A DNA stretch of 64,000 nucleotides from Abelmoschus esculentus. Its lineage: Eukaryota > Streptophyta > Magnoliopsida > Malvales > Malvaceae. A model generated the notes under the pieces. The model did no database searches. It had not been told where the DNA came from and saw only the letters and a list, made by a program, of their open reading frames with translations. Positions 23,998-36,002 of the stretch are shown here, in pieces. The stretch is from assembly GCA_035048815.1 (NCBI GenBank), contig JAUCBN010000034.1, forward strand, positions 8,534,737 through 8,598,736, read 5' to 3'. The position numbers were made by a program, and so were the translations under genes. Within the stretch, counting starts at the first letter, position 1, and each line of letters opens with the position of its first letter.

Positions 23998-25592
23998 TGG
24001 TGGTTGCTCTTAGGAGCTGATTAATTCTCATGCAAGAATACACATCAAACAAGTAATAAAGTGTGTGAGTGAGATCGTTCCCACGAGGATTGGGTAGGTT
24101 ATTTGAAAAATAGTTAACATACACAAAAGATAAAATAATATTTTGTATGAACATATGCTAAAGCAATTCTACAATTGTCACCAAAATGCTCTAGCAAAAT
24201 AAAAGTGTCACTCAGGTTGTGGTAGTAAAATAAAGCTTGTCATTGAAAAGCGATAACAAAATAAAATAGATAATAGAGAAATAAAGAAAGCTACACAAAC
24301 ACAACACAAAGAAGATATTCAAGCTTAAGACAGGTAAGGCTTGTTATGGCAAAGATCTTACTTTTTCTCCTAAAGCTTACTGTTCTACTAGTTTAACAAG
24401 TGTTCGATAGAGTTTACTAAAAATGCATCCACTATCCTTAGTCAGAAGGCCTAACACTCGAAAATGCTAAGGCATTACCTCCCGGTCGCAACCCTAACAC
24501 TCTTAATGTTGATGAAGTTCTACCCCTTTTAGTCGTTGAAATTCTTCCTTATCCCTAAGGTGAGTTAGGATTCTACTCCCGCAGTAACCCCATTGTTCAA
24601 GTTCATCTTGCTTTGTCTATCCCTAGATCTAAGCTTCCTGAAACCCATAGCTATGGCTATCTCCCGATGACCTTACAAACTAAGGTTTAAGAAGAAAATG
24701 TGTTAGCTTTCTTGAACAAAACACTTAAATAAACACTCAAAACCATAAACATTCATTCAAATAAAATAAAGATCATCCATAACAAGCCTAGGCCATACTA
24801 GTTTAGTTCATGGCTAGTTAAGGCAAACTATTCAACTTTCGTCCCTTGAAATACATTTTCAGCAAATTAGAAAAGAGCTAAAGCAAAGTGAAGAGGAAGG
24901 AAGTCCCAAACACATGTTCCATGAAGCTTTCCTAGATTGCCGCTCCTCCCGAAGTCGCGCAAATCCCTTTCTTGAAGCTCTCCAACAATGGTGACTCGGC
25001 TAGAGGTTGAAGATGAAGGAAAGTGGTCGTCTTTCTTTTTTCTTCTTCCTCGTGCTCTCTCAAAGTTCGCTCCTTTGCTACTTTTCAGCTCTATTTCACC
25101 ACACTTGTAGAAGGAGACTTGAGGTTGTATATATAGGAGGCTTCTAGGGTTTTATGCTCTAATGGTGCAAGGAATATTCCCTGACATTTTTTGTAGAGAA
25201 TTGTAGCAAAATGTAGGGTTTGCAGGGGAGGAGCAGCTGGCCTAGAAATACCGCGTGAGGACAGTGGGCTGCAGGTGTGTCCTTTCTCCCGTTCTATTTT
25301 GTCCGCCCATAATGCTATAGCAACTTGAAGTCCGATCCAACACTTTAAAAATATGCTACAACATCTCTTCCATTCTTTCAACTTTGCCCCAGCAAACTGC
25401 ACATCTCCACCAAAGAAAATACCCTTCAAAATAGCATCATTATAAATTAAAAATAAAAGAGAAAATGAAATAAAAACTTAATGTAAATGCAAATGCACAT
25501 AAAATGCAACTAAATGCAATGCAAATCAACTTGAAATTAAACAAAACCTTAAGTAAAAGGTTATAAAATATACGCTTTTTAGAGCGTTAACA
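23998..25592 (-). repeat. 3' LTR of element F
   Basis: 1,595 bp, TGGTGGTTGC...GCGTTAACA. It is closely similar to the right LTR throughout. Confidence 0.92.
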
Positions 25593-25604
25593 CACCCCAA
25601 ACTT
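25593..25604 (-). other. Polypurine tract of element F
   Basis: The minus strand reads AAGTTTGGGGTG directly before the 3' LTR. Confidence 0.8.
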
Positions 25605-26528
25605 AAGATATTGCTTGTCCTCAAGCAATGACATAAAAATGCTATGACATTACTTTCAATCTTTGACAGTAGTTTAAACAAAACATCAATCCTCATAATA
25701 TAAATGTTGCAGCAATCTACATGATATTGAGAAACTCAAAAACATAAGCTTAGACATGATGCCTCACATGTGTGTGCGGGATTGTATCTAGCCTATGCTT
25801 AACAGTGTTAGAAAAATTCTAAGTTCTCTTATTCACTATACCCTAGTTCTTAAGATTACTCCTATGCTACTTAATTTTTTTCTTTTTTTTCCTTTTTATT
25901 AATTGATTCGAAGGTTGTCAACTCATCACAACTACCTTCCTTAACTCTAGGTGAGTATGGAGCAAACATCTCACCCCCAAGCTAGTAGGTAGAGTCATCC
26001 CGTGGCAACTTTCATTCACTCATATGATGTAGCATTATTTATTTATGTTTAGAGTTAAGCTAACTTTTGCATAGAGGAGTGCCCTTCTACAGTTTTATGC
26101 TAAAGCATTTATTCTCTTTTTTTTTCTTTCAAATATACATACTAGAGCGAAAGGAGTTTTCTTTCTTTTTGAACTAAGTAAGGCATAGATTCTAAGTTTT
26201 CTAGAAAATTCCTACCACTCAAGCATAGGAAACATACAATCGTGTCAATTAAAATTCCAAATCATCAAGTCCTAATTCAGTTCAATTTATTCTCAATATT
26301 TTTTACGGTTCAGTTCAAAAGCATTAAAGTTCTCATCATCGAAAATTATTTATTCTAACCTAAAAGCCGTCTCAAATTGAATCTAATGCTATAGAAAATT
26401 TACTTGTATGCAAAATGAAATGAAAATGTTATATCAAAGACTTTGCTACCCCAAACTTGAGGTTAACATTGTCCTCAATGCGACTATATGAAATGATATG
26501 CAAAAATAAAAAGAAAAAGTAAAGATGC

Positions 26529-28140
26529 TTATTTCTTTGCGGGTTTGGTTTTCCTCGTAGCCATGCACTTAAGTTTCTTCGCAGGCTGCTTTGGTGGCGA
26601 TGGGTCAGTATGAGTGATCTCTGCTTCGGGCTGGTCTTGGGTATCCTCCTCCTCGCGTACTGTTGCTCCATCAGGAGTTCGTTCCTCCTCCACACCAAAT
26701 GAAGTGTGTCGTCCAACAGTGCGCTTCACCTTTCGGCATGGGATGGGGGCATCAAATGGATCAACAGAAGGGGCCTCAATACTAGGTGAGTTAAGGTCGA
26801 AATCTTCACTGCTTAGTTGTATAATCTAGGCCCTAGAGGACTTCGATTCAGTGGCGATTCCTTTTCCTTTGTCCTTGTATGTTTCTGATGGACTGGCCGG
26901 GACCTGGTGTGATGTTGTAGCAGATGCGACAAGGGAAGGGGAATACTCTCTCTATGGTTCTGTAGGGGTCTTTTCTTGTTGCTGCGGTAGTGCAGGGCTA
27001 TGCTCGGGCACTGGTGGAGGTTGTTGTTGTTGTTGTTGCTGCGAAGTATGCTGAGGAGGAACTGACTCTGGTTCATCTTGGTGGAATATATGAGTTGGGA
27101 AATCGGGGAAGTTGTATCCACCATCTGGCTGTAATTCTCGAAAATTCAACTAAAGCACCAAATCTCTCTTCTGGACATAGTTCATGTACGTCATGAACTT
27201 GCCATGTAAGTCGGCCAATTGAATTTGTGTCCTTTCTACAGTAACAGCCAGGGCAGTGAAATCTACTGTAGCATTTTTTCTATCGAGCATGAGCCTCTCC
27301 AGTTGCTGTAGCATTTTCTTCCGTTCCCATCAACTCTGGGATTTTCTTCAGAGCGATTCCCTGCCTTCCCTTAACTTGGTAATCTTCATGGTCTTCATAC
27401 ACTTGCTCCTTGTGGCAAAGAGCAGTGATCAAATAGGGGAAGACAAGGGGGCTTTGCTTCCTCTTCAGCGTGGCATCTGCTTTTTCCAAGATGATTTTTT
27501 CGTTGTTAATAGAGCGCTTGTTTAAGATGGAATGTAGGAGTTGTAGTCTTTCTAGGTTCATTGTGGCATTGTGGCTGGTCGACATCAAGTTCTGCTTGAT
27601 AAAATGCATCCACAGTTTTCCTTCCAGCTTTAACGAGGTACGGTCCACCGTGGTATTTACCTCGTCCCACTCGGTGTTGGGGACGCAAAGATTCTCCAGA
27701 AGGAAATCTGGGCTTTGCCCAAGCATAGAAGCGACGAACATGGAGTGTTCGTCATCGTTGCCAACTCCATAAAAATTGTTGATATGCTTTGCCGTGAAGG
27801 GGACTGTGTCTCCTCGCACATATACTGTTTGTTGTCTAGGCCTTGTGAAGTGGGCATAAAACTCCTTCACAAGCGACACATTGATGGCCTTTTGGTCCTT
27901 GTTGACGCTGAAGTGGCGAGCGAAGGCTTCCCACTTGTGCTCTTTCATTATGGCAGCAACGTGCTCCGGTAAGTCTTTAATGGTGGTTTCATCTTTTCTT
28001 GATGCACCGATATTCCATTAATATTTTGAAAGCGGTCTTTTGTTGCGTCATTTTCGAACTTGCGGATCTCTATCGGTCTTGTTTGAGAAGCAATCCTTGA
28101 ATATTCTGTCGTGTTCTTGCAACGCACTATGGTTGTGGAG
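26529..28140 (-). pseudogene. 'Putative plant transposon protein' ORF of element F (env position)
   Basis: The third ORF, after pol. Its N-terminal part (28140-27985) includes PIEIRKFENDATKDRF. After a frameshift near 27990 a 222-residue open stretch (27280-27948) holds LVKEFYAHF, VRGDTVPF..HINNFYGV, LWMHFIKQNLMSTSHN and INNEKIIL, FPYLITALCHK. These blocks fit the plant transposon protein domain (I believe PF20167). A Q/P-rich region with a run of seven Gln (near 27030) follows. The C-terminus is basic and ends RKTKPAKK at 26529. Athila elements usually have an env-like ORF here; I see no clear transmembrane segment. At least two frameshifts; function unknown. Confidence 0.75.
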
Positions 28141-28712
28141 TTTTCTTGGAGAGTTTCTTGGAAAATATTTGGAGAAGAAGATGAGTTTTTAGGAGAGAGG
28201 GATGGTTTGTTTTCTTTTGGAGAGAGGGAAGAGTAAAAAGTAGTAATGAGGGTGTAAGAGGATTGGACGACTAGGGTTATTGGGAAGGAAAAAGTGTGAT
28301 TGAGGGTTAATTTGATGGTGAGTGGGAGAGAGAAAAGGGTTTGTAATTAATAAAAAGATAAAGAAGGTGTAAAAGGGGGGTTTAATCCTAACCAAACTCT
28401 TCTTCTTCTCATTGGAAACTAACAGGATACAAGCTTAAGGGCTTTTCCTCTACTTCCTTTGTGTCCCAATTCAAATAATTCCAAATTTTTTTCCCTCTAA
28501 GGCTGCAGCATTGGTGCAGACTGCCTCTTGTGCGCAGTCCTACGTCTACACAGTTCTCTTGTTAGTGCACAGTACCCTGAAATTGTACCTTCAAAACGAC
28601 GTGTTGAATAGGGACAAAAGAAATATAAAAGTAACATAAAAATAAAGATACCTACTTTTTATTCAAACAGAAATTAAAATGCTAAAGCAAATAAAAGAGG
28701 GGATAGAAATGC

Positions 28713-31700
28713 TCAAGTATTTTGCAAGCTTGGGTCTTCCTTGTCACGCACAATCGGAGCTCCATTATAAAGCTTCAGCCTTTGACCGTTGACCTTGAAG
28801 ACTCGATCTCCACCAAGTTTTTTTATCTCCACAGCTCCATAAGGATAAACCTTATGGATCAAAAATGGCCAGACCATCTAGACTTGAACTTTCCTAGAAA
28901 AAGTTTAAGTCTAGAGTTATAAAGTAACACTTGTTGGCCTTCTGAGAAATGTCGTGGAAAAAGATGTTTATTGTGCCACCTCTTTGTCTTCTCTTTATAA
29001 ATCATTGCTTTCTCATAGGCATTTGATTGAAACTCGTCCATTTCATTTAGCTCTAGAAGCTTGTTTTCTCCAGCTAGCTTAAAATCCAAATTAAGCTCTT
29101 TAATGGCCCAATAAGCCTTATGCTCAAGCTCCACGGGGAGATGACATGCTTTCCCATAAACCAACTTGAATGGGGACATCCCTAAAGGAGTCTTGTAAGT
29201 TGTCCTATACGCCCATAAAGCTTCGTCTAGCTTTGGAGACCAGTCTTTCCTTTTAGTGTTGATTGTCTTCTCTATGATTTGCTTGATTTCTCTACTGGAG
29301 ATTTCAGCTTGGCCATTTGTTTATGGGTGATATGCTATAGCAATTTTGTGCCTGACTCCATAGCATTGCAATGCCTTAGCAATGAGCTTGTTGTCGAAGT
29401 GGGTGCCTTCATCATTGATTATGGCTTTGGGGACTCCAAATCTGGTGAAGATATTCTTATGCAGGAACCCTAAAACTGTCTTTAAATCATTCCGGGGTGT
29501 AGCCACTGCTTCAACCCATTTGCTCACATAATCCACTGCTAACAAGATGTATAAATCACCATAAGATGATGGAAAAGGGTCCCACGAAATCAATTCCCCA
29601 AACATCGAAAAGCTCGATCTCAAGAATATTTTGTAATGACATTTCATTCCTCCTCGAGATGTTACCGGTTCTTTGACATGTATCACATGCCTTGTAAAAT
29701 GCTTGAGCATCCTTGAAGAGTGAGGGCTAGTAGAATCCAGATTGAAGGACCTTTGCAGCAGTCCTTGATCCACCAAAATGCCCACCACATGATGTTGCAT
29801 GGCAATGGAACAAAATATCTTTTTGTTCTTCCTCCGGCACACATCGTCAAAGCAATTGGTCAACACATTGCTTAAACAAATATGGCTCATCCCAATAGAA
29901 AAACTTTGCATCATGCTTGAACTTCTTTCGACCCTGGCTAGATAAATCACGAGGTAAAATACCACTGACAAGAAAATTAACTATATCTGCATACCAAGGT
30001 AATGTTGTAGCATATAAAATTTTCTCATCAGGAAAATTTTCTTCGATCTCAAAATCCTCTCCTAATTTTCTGGATTTTCTAGCCTAGATAGATGGTCTGC
30101 AACTTGATTTTTATTTCCTTTTCTATCCTTTATTTCAATATCAAATTCTTGTAGCAAAAGTATACACCTAATAAGTCTAGGCTTAGCATCTTTCTTAGTC
30201 ACTAGGTATTTGATGGCAGAATGATCTGTGAGCACTATCACCCTAGTTCCTATAAGATATGCCCTAAACTTATCAAAGGCAAATACTACAACAAATAACT
30301 CTTTCTCAGTGGTAGTGTAAATAATTTATGCATCATTAAGAGTTCTACTTGCATAGTAAATAACATGGAAGAGTTTACCTCGTCTCTGACCTAGTGGTGC
30401 GCCCACTACATAGTCACTTGTGTCGTACATCAACTCAAATGGCTCAGTCCAATCAGGTGGTATTACTATTGGAGTTGAGGTAAGTCTCTTCTTCAATTCA
30501 TTAAAAGCGCTATGACATTTTTCATCAAAGACAAAGGGCTGATTTTGTTATAGCAAATTGTAGAGCGGTTTAGAGATCTTCGAGAAGTCTTTGATAAACC
30601 TCCTGTAGAAGTTGGCATGTCCCAAAAAGCTTCTAATTCCTTTCACAATTGTTGGAGGTGGTATCTTCTCTATCAACTCAACGTTTGCTTTGTCAACTTC
30701 AATTCCTTTGCTTGAAATTTTGTGCCCCAAGACCGTACCTTCGGTCACCATAAAATTGCACTTTTCCCAATTTAGTACAAGGTCAGCTTCTTCACAGCGT
30801 TTCATTACTTTGGCCAGGTTGCCTAATTATTTTTTAAATGTTTCTTCGGACATAGAAAAATCGTTCATGAATACCTCCAAAAATTCTTCAATCATGTCTG
30901 AAAAAATTGCTAATATGCAATGTTGAAAAGTTGCTGGAGCATTACATATCCCAATTGGCATTCTTCAAAAAGCATAAGTCCCATATAGACAGGTGAAGGT
31001 TGTCTTATCTTGGTCCTCTGGTGCTATAGCAATTTGGTTGTACGCAAAATAGCCATCAATGAAGCAATAATAAGCCTTTCCCGCCAATTGATCCAAATTT
31101 GATCGATAAAAGGAAGGGGAAATGGTCCTTCTTTATTGTCTTGATCAGCTTCCTATAGTCCACACAAATACGCTAGCATGTGATTGTCCTTGTTGGGAGC
31201 AACTCGTTGTCCTCATTCGTGATTATTGTCGTGCCTCACTTCTTAGGAACACAATGCACAAGGCTAACCCATGAACTGTCAGAAATTGAGTATATGATTC
31301 CTGCATCCAACCACTTGATAATCTCCGTCATCACTACCTTCTTCATTGCAGGGTTCAGTCTTCTTTGGGGCTCAAGAGAATTGTTGTAGCATTTTTCTAG
31401 CAGGATCTTGTGCATGCAGATCGTAGGGCTAATGCTCTTCAAATCGGCCATGGTCCACCCTAGAGCTTTCTTATATTGAGATAATAAATTCACAAGTCTA
31501 AGCTCTTGGTTAGGATCTAAGCTAGAAGAAATAATCACCGGCAAAGTATTATGTGATCCCAAATAAACATATTTTAAATGTGGTGGTAATGGTGGCAGTG
31601 GTTTTAGCTCTAGAGATGGTGCATGTAATAATGATGGTTTCGGAGGAATAAATTTAGAGAAATCAATTGATTCGAATTTCATACCTAGATTTGGCTTGAA

Positions 31701-32477
31701 ATAGCCTATTTGTTGTAGCTCCAGATGAGCTTCTTCTTCTTCTTTCTGATCATTCTCCTTCAATAGTTGTGCAAAGTCTTTTATTTGCGGATAATTGTCA
31801 CAACAAATATCTATATTTTCTTCAATTGTTGCAACATTTATCCCAGCTATACAGTGACATTGTTCATTCTCATCCATGTACTTAAGATTGTTGAAGACAT
31901 TGATAGTCATGGACTGGTCTGCTACTCGCATTGCGAAGTCTCCTTTTTCATAGTCGATAAGAATCCGACAGGTAGCAAGGAATGGTCGTCCCAAAATTAT
32001 GGGTGCTTTGTAGTCCACTTCATAGTCCAGAATCAGAAAATCCATAGGGAACACGAACTTACCTACTTTTACTATCACATCTTCCACCTTGCCTTCCTGC
32101 CGGACATGAGAATGGTCCGCCAATTGTAGGATGATAGTAGTAGGTCGCGTACTCCATATACCAAGCTTCTTGAATATTGCCTTGGGCATCAGATTTACAC
32201 TCGACCCTAGGTCGCATAGTGCTCTACCCACAAAATTGTCTCCTATCGAACATGGAATAATGAAGCTGCCAGGATTTTGCCTCTTCATAGGAAGCTCAGT
32301 CCTCCCAGAATAAAACTCAAATGTTATGGCAACTATTTCAAAATTCCCAGCTTTTCTTTTCTTTATAACAATATCTTTCAAAAACTTTGCATATGAGGGC
32401 ATTTGATCAATAGCATCCAAAAATGAGATATTTATATGAATTTGGTCAAGAGTACTTAAGTGTGTTGATTGCTCCAA
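28713..32477 (-). pseudogene. Athila-type pol of element F (protease, RT, RNase H, integrase)
   Basis: The open stretch 31236-32477 (413 codons) holds the retropepsin with CDLGSSVNLMP (residues 88-98), FPMDFLILD, and ILGRPFLAT (161-169), a linker, and the RT N-terminus from about residue 355. RT continues through frameshifts; its catalytic box reads VFMNDF near 30857-30877 where VFMDDF is expected, so one catalytic Asp is Asn. The thumb block SFLGHANFYRRFIKDFS follows at about 30600, then RNase H with TDHSAIKYL and NQVADHLSRL. Integrase (29321-29971) keeps the YVSKWVEAVATP core and INDEGTHF, but the first catalytic Asp (IDFMGPF) is replaced (ISWDPF). The C-terminal MSPFKLVYGKACHLPVELEH part ends at 28713. 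Not functional. Confidence 0.93.
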
Positions 32478-32479
32478 TC

Positions 32480-35400
32480 CTCAAGGTCAGTGTGCTACAT
32501 TGCTCCTTGCCATGATTTTTAGTGACTTCAGTATCACTAGGCAGATTGCCTCTTGGTCTCGTTTGTAATGGTTGAGCAATTTGACCCACTTGAGTCTATA
32601 GCGATCTCAACGAAGAGATGTGACTTTGCAGTAGTGCTCCTTGGGTCTGCAATAGATTGCCTTGATTAGATATAGTTGTGGAATGCTCCTACAATAATGC
32701 CTTCGTTGATTTCATGAACTCCTTCGTCGAAGTCATGAATTCTTGTAGTGAAGCTTCCAAAGAATTGTTGGGATTCTGATGACCTGATCCCTTGTTTTCA
32801 TTTTTCCATGGCATATTCCCTTGAAAACCATGGACTCCTTGTTGTGTTGACATGGGTTGCTGCCTACCCGAGCTTCTAACTTGCTTTTGTCCTTGATTAC
32901 CCCATGAAAAAGTTAGGATGTTGTCTCCACCCTGGGTTGTATGTGTTCGAATAGGGGTTGTTGGAATTTTTGTTGATGTTTCTAACATAATGTGCAGACT
33001 CGTGAAGAGTCGGGCAATCTTTATCAAAGTCGTTTCCACTACAATGCACACAGCTTACTGCATTAGTATCTCGTACTTCACTGGGTTGTTGAAGATTCTT
33101 CAACATGTTTGTGATAGTAGAAAGTTGTGCTGAAATAGAATCATTCGCGTCGAGCTCCTGCTTTCCTTGAGTTTTTCTTCCTATTCCAAGTCTTGTAGTT
33201 GGAAACTGATAACCATTGTTGGATATTTTATACAAAATATCAAATGCTTCTTCAGGCGACTTGTCCAACAGTGTCCCATTTGCTGAAGCATCTAACATCA
33301 TCCTTGTAGGTGCGTTGACTCCATTGTAAAACATCACGATTTGAGTCCAGTCTTGAAAATCGTGGTTTATACACCTTTTCAGCAAGCTTTTATACCGATC
33401 TCAACATTCATGCATCAACTCGTCATCCCCTTGTCTAAAGGATGCTATCTTATTTCGCAATTGTGTGTTCATGTTGGGTGGATTATACCTTGCAAAAAAG
33501 CTTTTGCACAAAGCCGTCCATGACTCCATCGAACTAGATGGAATATCATTCAACCACTCTCTAGCTCGGTCTCTCAAAGAGTATGGAAATATCTTGAGCT
33601 TTAACACATCCTCGTGCACTCATTGTTGGTGGAACGAATCGCAAACCTCCAAGAAAGAACGAATATGTTGTCGAGCATCCTCGTGAGGAGATCCTCCAAA
33701 CTGTCCGATCGAATTGAGCATATTAAACATCACATGCTTGAGCTCGAAGTGTGCTGCTTGTATATCAGGTTTCACTATCCCAGAATTGAGGTCATCCAAG
33801 ATCGGTGTTAGGTGATCTCGAATTGCCCTTGGTCTCGCTACAGCTTCAGGATTTGCTGCAGCATTTTGATTCTGAAAACCTGGTGTGTTTCTGTGTAGTG
33901 CTATAAATGATGATGTAAACAGACATATATGTTCAAGTATACACAGTCATACAAGTAATAATAGGGTGAGTGAGTATCGTTCCCACGAGGATCTCAGGTA
34001 AAGTGCAAGGTAATTTTGTCAGGGCAAAAAGGTGACACTAACTAAAAAGGAAAAACAAAGGAAAAAATATAAACAAGAAAAAATGGATATGTGCAGTGAG
34101 CTATTATGTAGAAATGCTATGGAAATTCTAGAATGCAAGCAACTAAAATATGCCACGGCAAAGTGAAATGGATGATGATGACAAGGTAGATGTATGGAAG
34201 TGGTGTGTGGAGTGTATAGTGATGTGATTGCAAGATAACAAGTAAAGTAAAGAAAGCAGTTTATAAATGTGGAGGCAAAAGCATGATGCAAGAACATGTT
34301 TAAACAATACGTTGTACTATCCCTCTATTGACAAACTCTCTCGGGAATGACTAGTGGTGACTCCTATGGACTTCTTACCCTCACTTCTACGAACATAAAG
34401 CAACTATGGTGTATATCTACTCGATAGAGGTTTCTAAAGTGTTCCCTCTCTTCCGAGTCATAGGAACCTGATAAACTAAAATGCCATGGCATCTCGTGTC
34501 ACTCGAGTAGCACTAGTCTATCGATAAAGCATACTTCTTTTAGTCGTTGAAACCCTCACCTACGCCTCTTCCGAGTGCTCTAGGCTTAGATTAGGCTCTA
34601 GTTTCAGTCTAGAACCCATTGCTCATGTAGATCCTCCCTTAGCTCCTTCCGGATGATCTAAGGATCTATAGCGACGCCTATTCCGAGTGCTCTGGCATGC
34701 ACCTAAACACGGGACACTTCTGTGCCTCTTATAATGCCTAAATGATTATCAACAATGAGCAAAGCAAATATAGAAACACATAGAAGGCAATATATTAATA
34801 AAAGCAAAAGATAACCATCCACAAGTTTAACCACCTAAACAAAGCTCACATGGTGGTGCGAAATGTTAAAGAAATATCATTCACATAAATCTTAAACATT
34901 CAACAATCATCCTCATCAAAATATGAAAAGTAAAGCAAAAGAAGGAGGACTAGAAGACACCCTCGGTGTGCACAGATCGTCGGCTCTTCAACTACCACGA
35001 GACGCCTTGGTGTGCTACCCCCTCTCGGGTGCTTAGCACACCATTCCCTTCGAGCTCTATCAACAGAGTTCCCTTCGTCTGGAGTTTGGAGGAAAAAGGT
35101 GGGAGCTTTCCACCGCCGCAAACCACTCCAAAGGTCCTTTTTTTTGGGGTCTTCTGTTCCTCATAAGGCTTCCCTTTTTCTTGTAGGTCACCGTGCCTTA
35201 AAAGGGGTTGAAAAACCCTAAAAGATATGAAAATTCCATTCTTGTCCCCTTTCACGTGATGGCATTTCTACAGAGCTGGCAGTGGTGAAAGTGGTCCCCT
35301 ACTGAGGTGGCTCGCAATCTGGCAATATTGGTTGTGGTCCCTACCGAGGTGGTTGTGGCCAGGCTGTAGTGGTCCTCGACCAGCTGTAATGGCACCAGTT

Positions 35401-35848
35401 GGCACTCTTATCAAAATATCTTCTTGTCATCTAGCTCAGCACAAGAGTCCTCTAGCTTTGCCATGACATTTTCCCATCGCTATCCTTCTACAAATGTCAT
35501 GACAAATTGCCTCAACTTCCATTTTTTCTTTACCTGCACAACACAACTGAAAAGAACTACCTTCCTCATGAAATAGCACCCATTACCACACAAAAATGCC
35601 AAGGCATAACTAGGCAACTACATGCAATGATATGAACCTAAATGCAACTAAATGAACCTATATGAGCCTAAGGACACTCAATAACTTAAGTAAAAAGGCC
35701 TAAAATATAGCCTTTTTGCGGAGTTATCAAGACCCTAAGCAAGCAACATTATTCTCCTTCTTCTCTACTCTCGCCTTCTTTGTCTAAAATACCTTTCGAT
35801 TTTTAAGATAAATGGTTCGAAGGATTCTCGAGGATTCACTCTGGGCAT
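32480..35848 (-). pseudogene. Gag of element F, interrupted by solo LTR G
   Basis: Starts MPRVNPRESFEPFILK at 35848, is broken after about 38 codons by LTR G (33881-35729), and resumes below 33875. The core block (LKLKIFPYSLRDRAREWLND, FRQGDDELMHEC; 33401-33619) is the standard plant retrotransposon gag domain. The next frame (32897-33385) has the MFYNGVN..TRMMLDASANG block and a zinc-knuckle-like CVHC...KDC. A linker with repeated EFM-STKEFMKSTKALL and SLETQ-like sequence leads to pol. Several frameshifts. Confidence 0.87.
33881..35729 (-). mobile_element. Solo LTR G, relative of element F's LTR
   Basis: Resembles F's own LTR in layout (CAAGTATACACA...ACAAGTAATAA...GTGAGT..CGTTCCCACGAGGAT near its start and CTTTTTGCGGAGTTATCA at its end) but is clearly diverged. 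Best ends: TGGTGTGTTTC at 33881 and TTATCA at 35729, 1,849 bp, flanked by an imperfect TSD AAACC/AGACC (33876-33880, 35730-35734). The start is the least certain boundary; TGTGTAGTGC at 33892 is an alternative. It interrupts F's gag. Confidence 0.7.
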
Positions 35849-35978
35849 CCACTAACCAAAAACCTAATAAAAAAACAAAGAAAACAAAGATTAAACAAAA
35901 ACAAAAGACTTGAAACACAAAATAAAATAAAAAGATAAAAAGTATGAAAACTATGATTGAAATTGCCTATTGCCTCAA

Positions 35979-35996
35979 TTCTCGGTAACGACGCCA
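35979..35996 (-). other. Primer-binding site of element F
   Basis: The minus strand reads TGGCGTCGTTACCGAGAA, a mutated form of the Athila/Tat PBS seen intact in element E, 6 bp inside the 5' LTR. Confidence 0.85.
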
Positions 35997-36002
35997 AAAG
36001 CT

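Noticed and set aside
27256..27972. Plus-strand ORFs of 85-100 codons in element F.
   Set aside because: Antisense shadows of the transposon-protein ORF.
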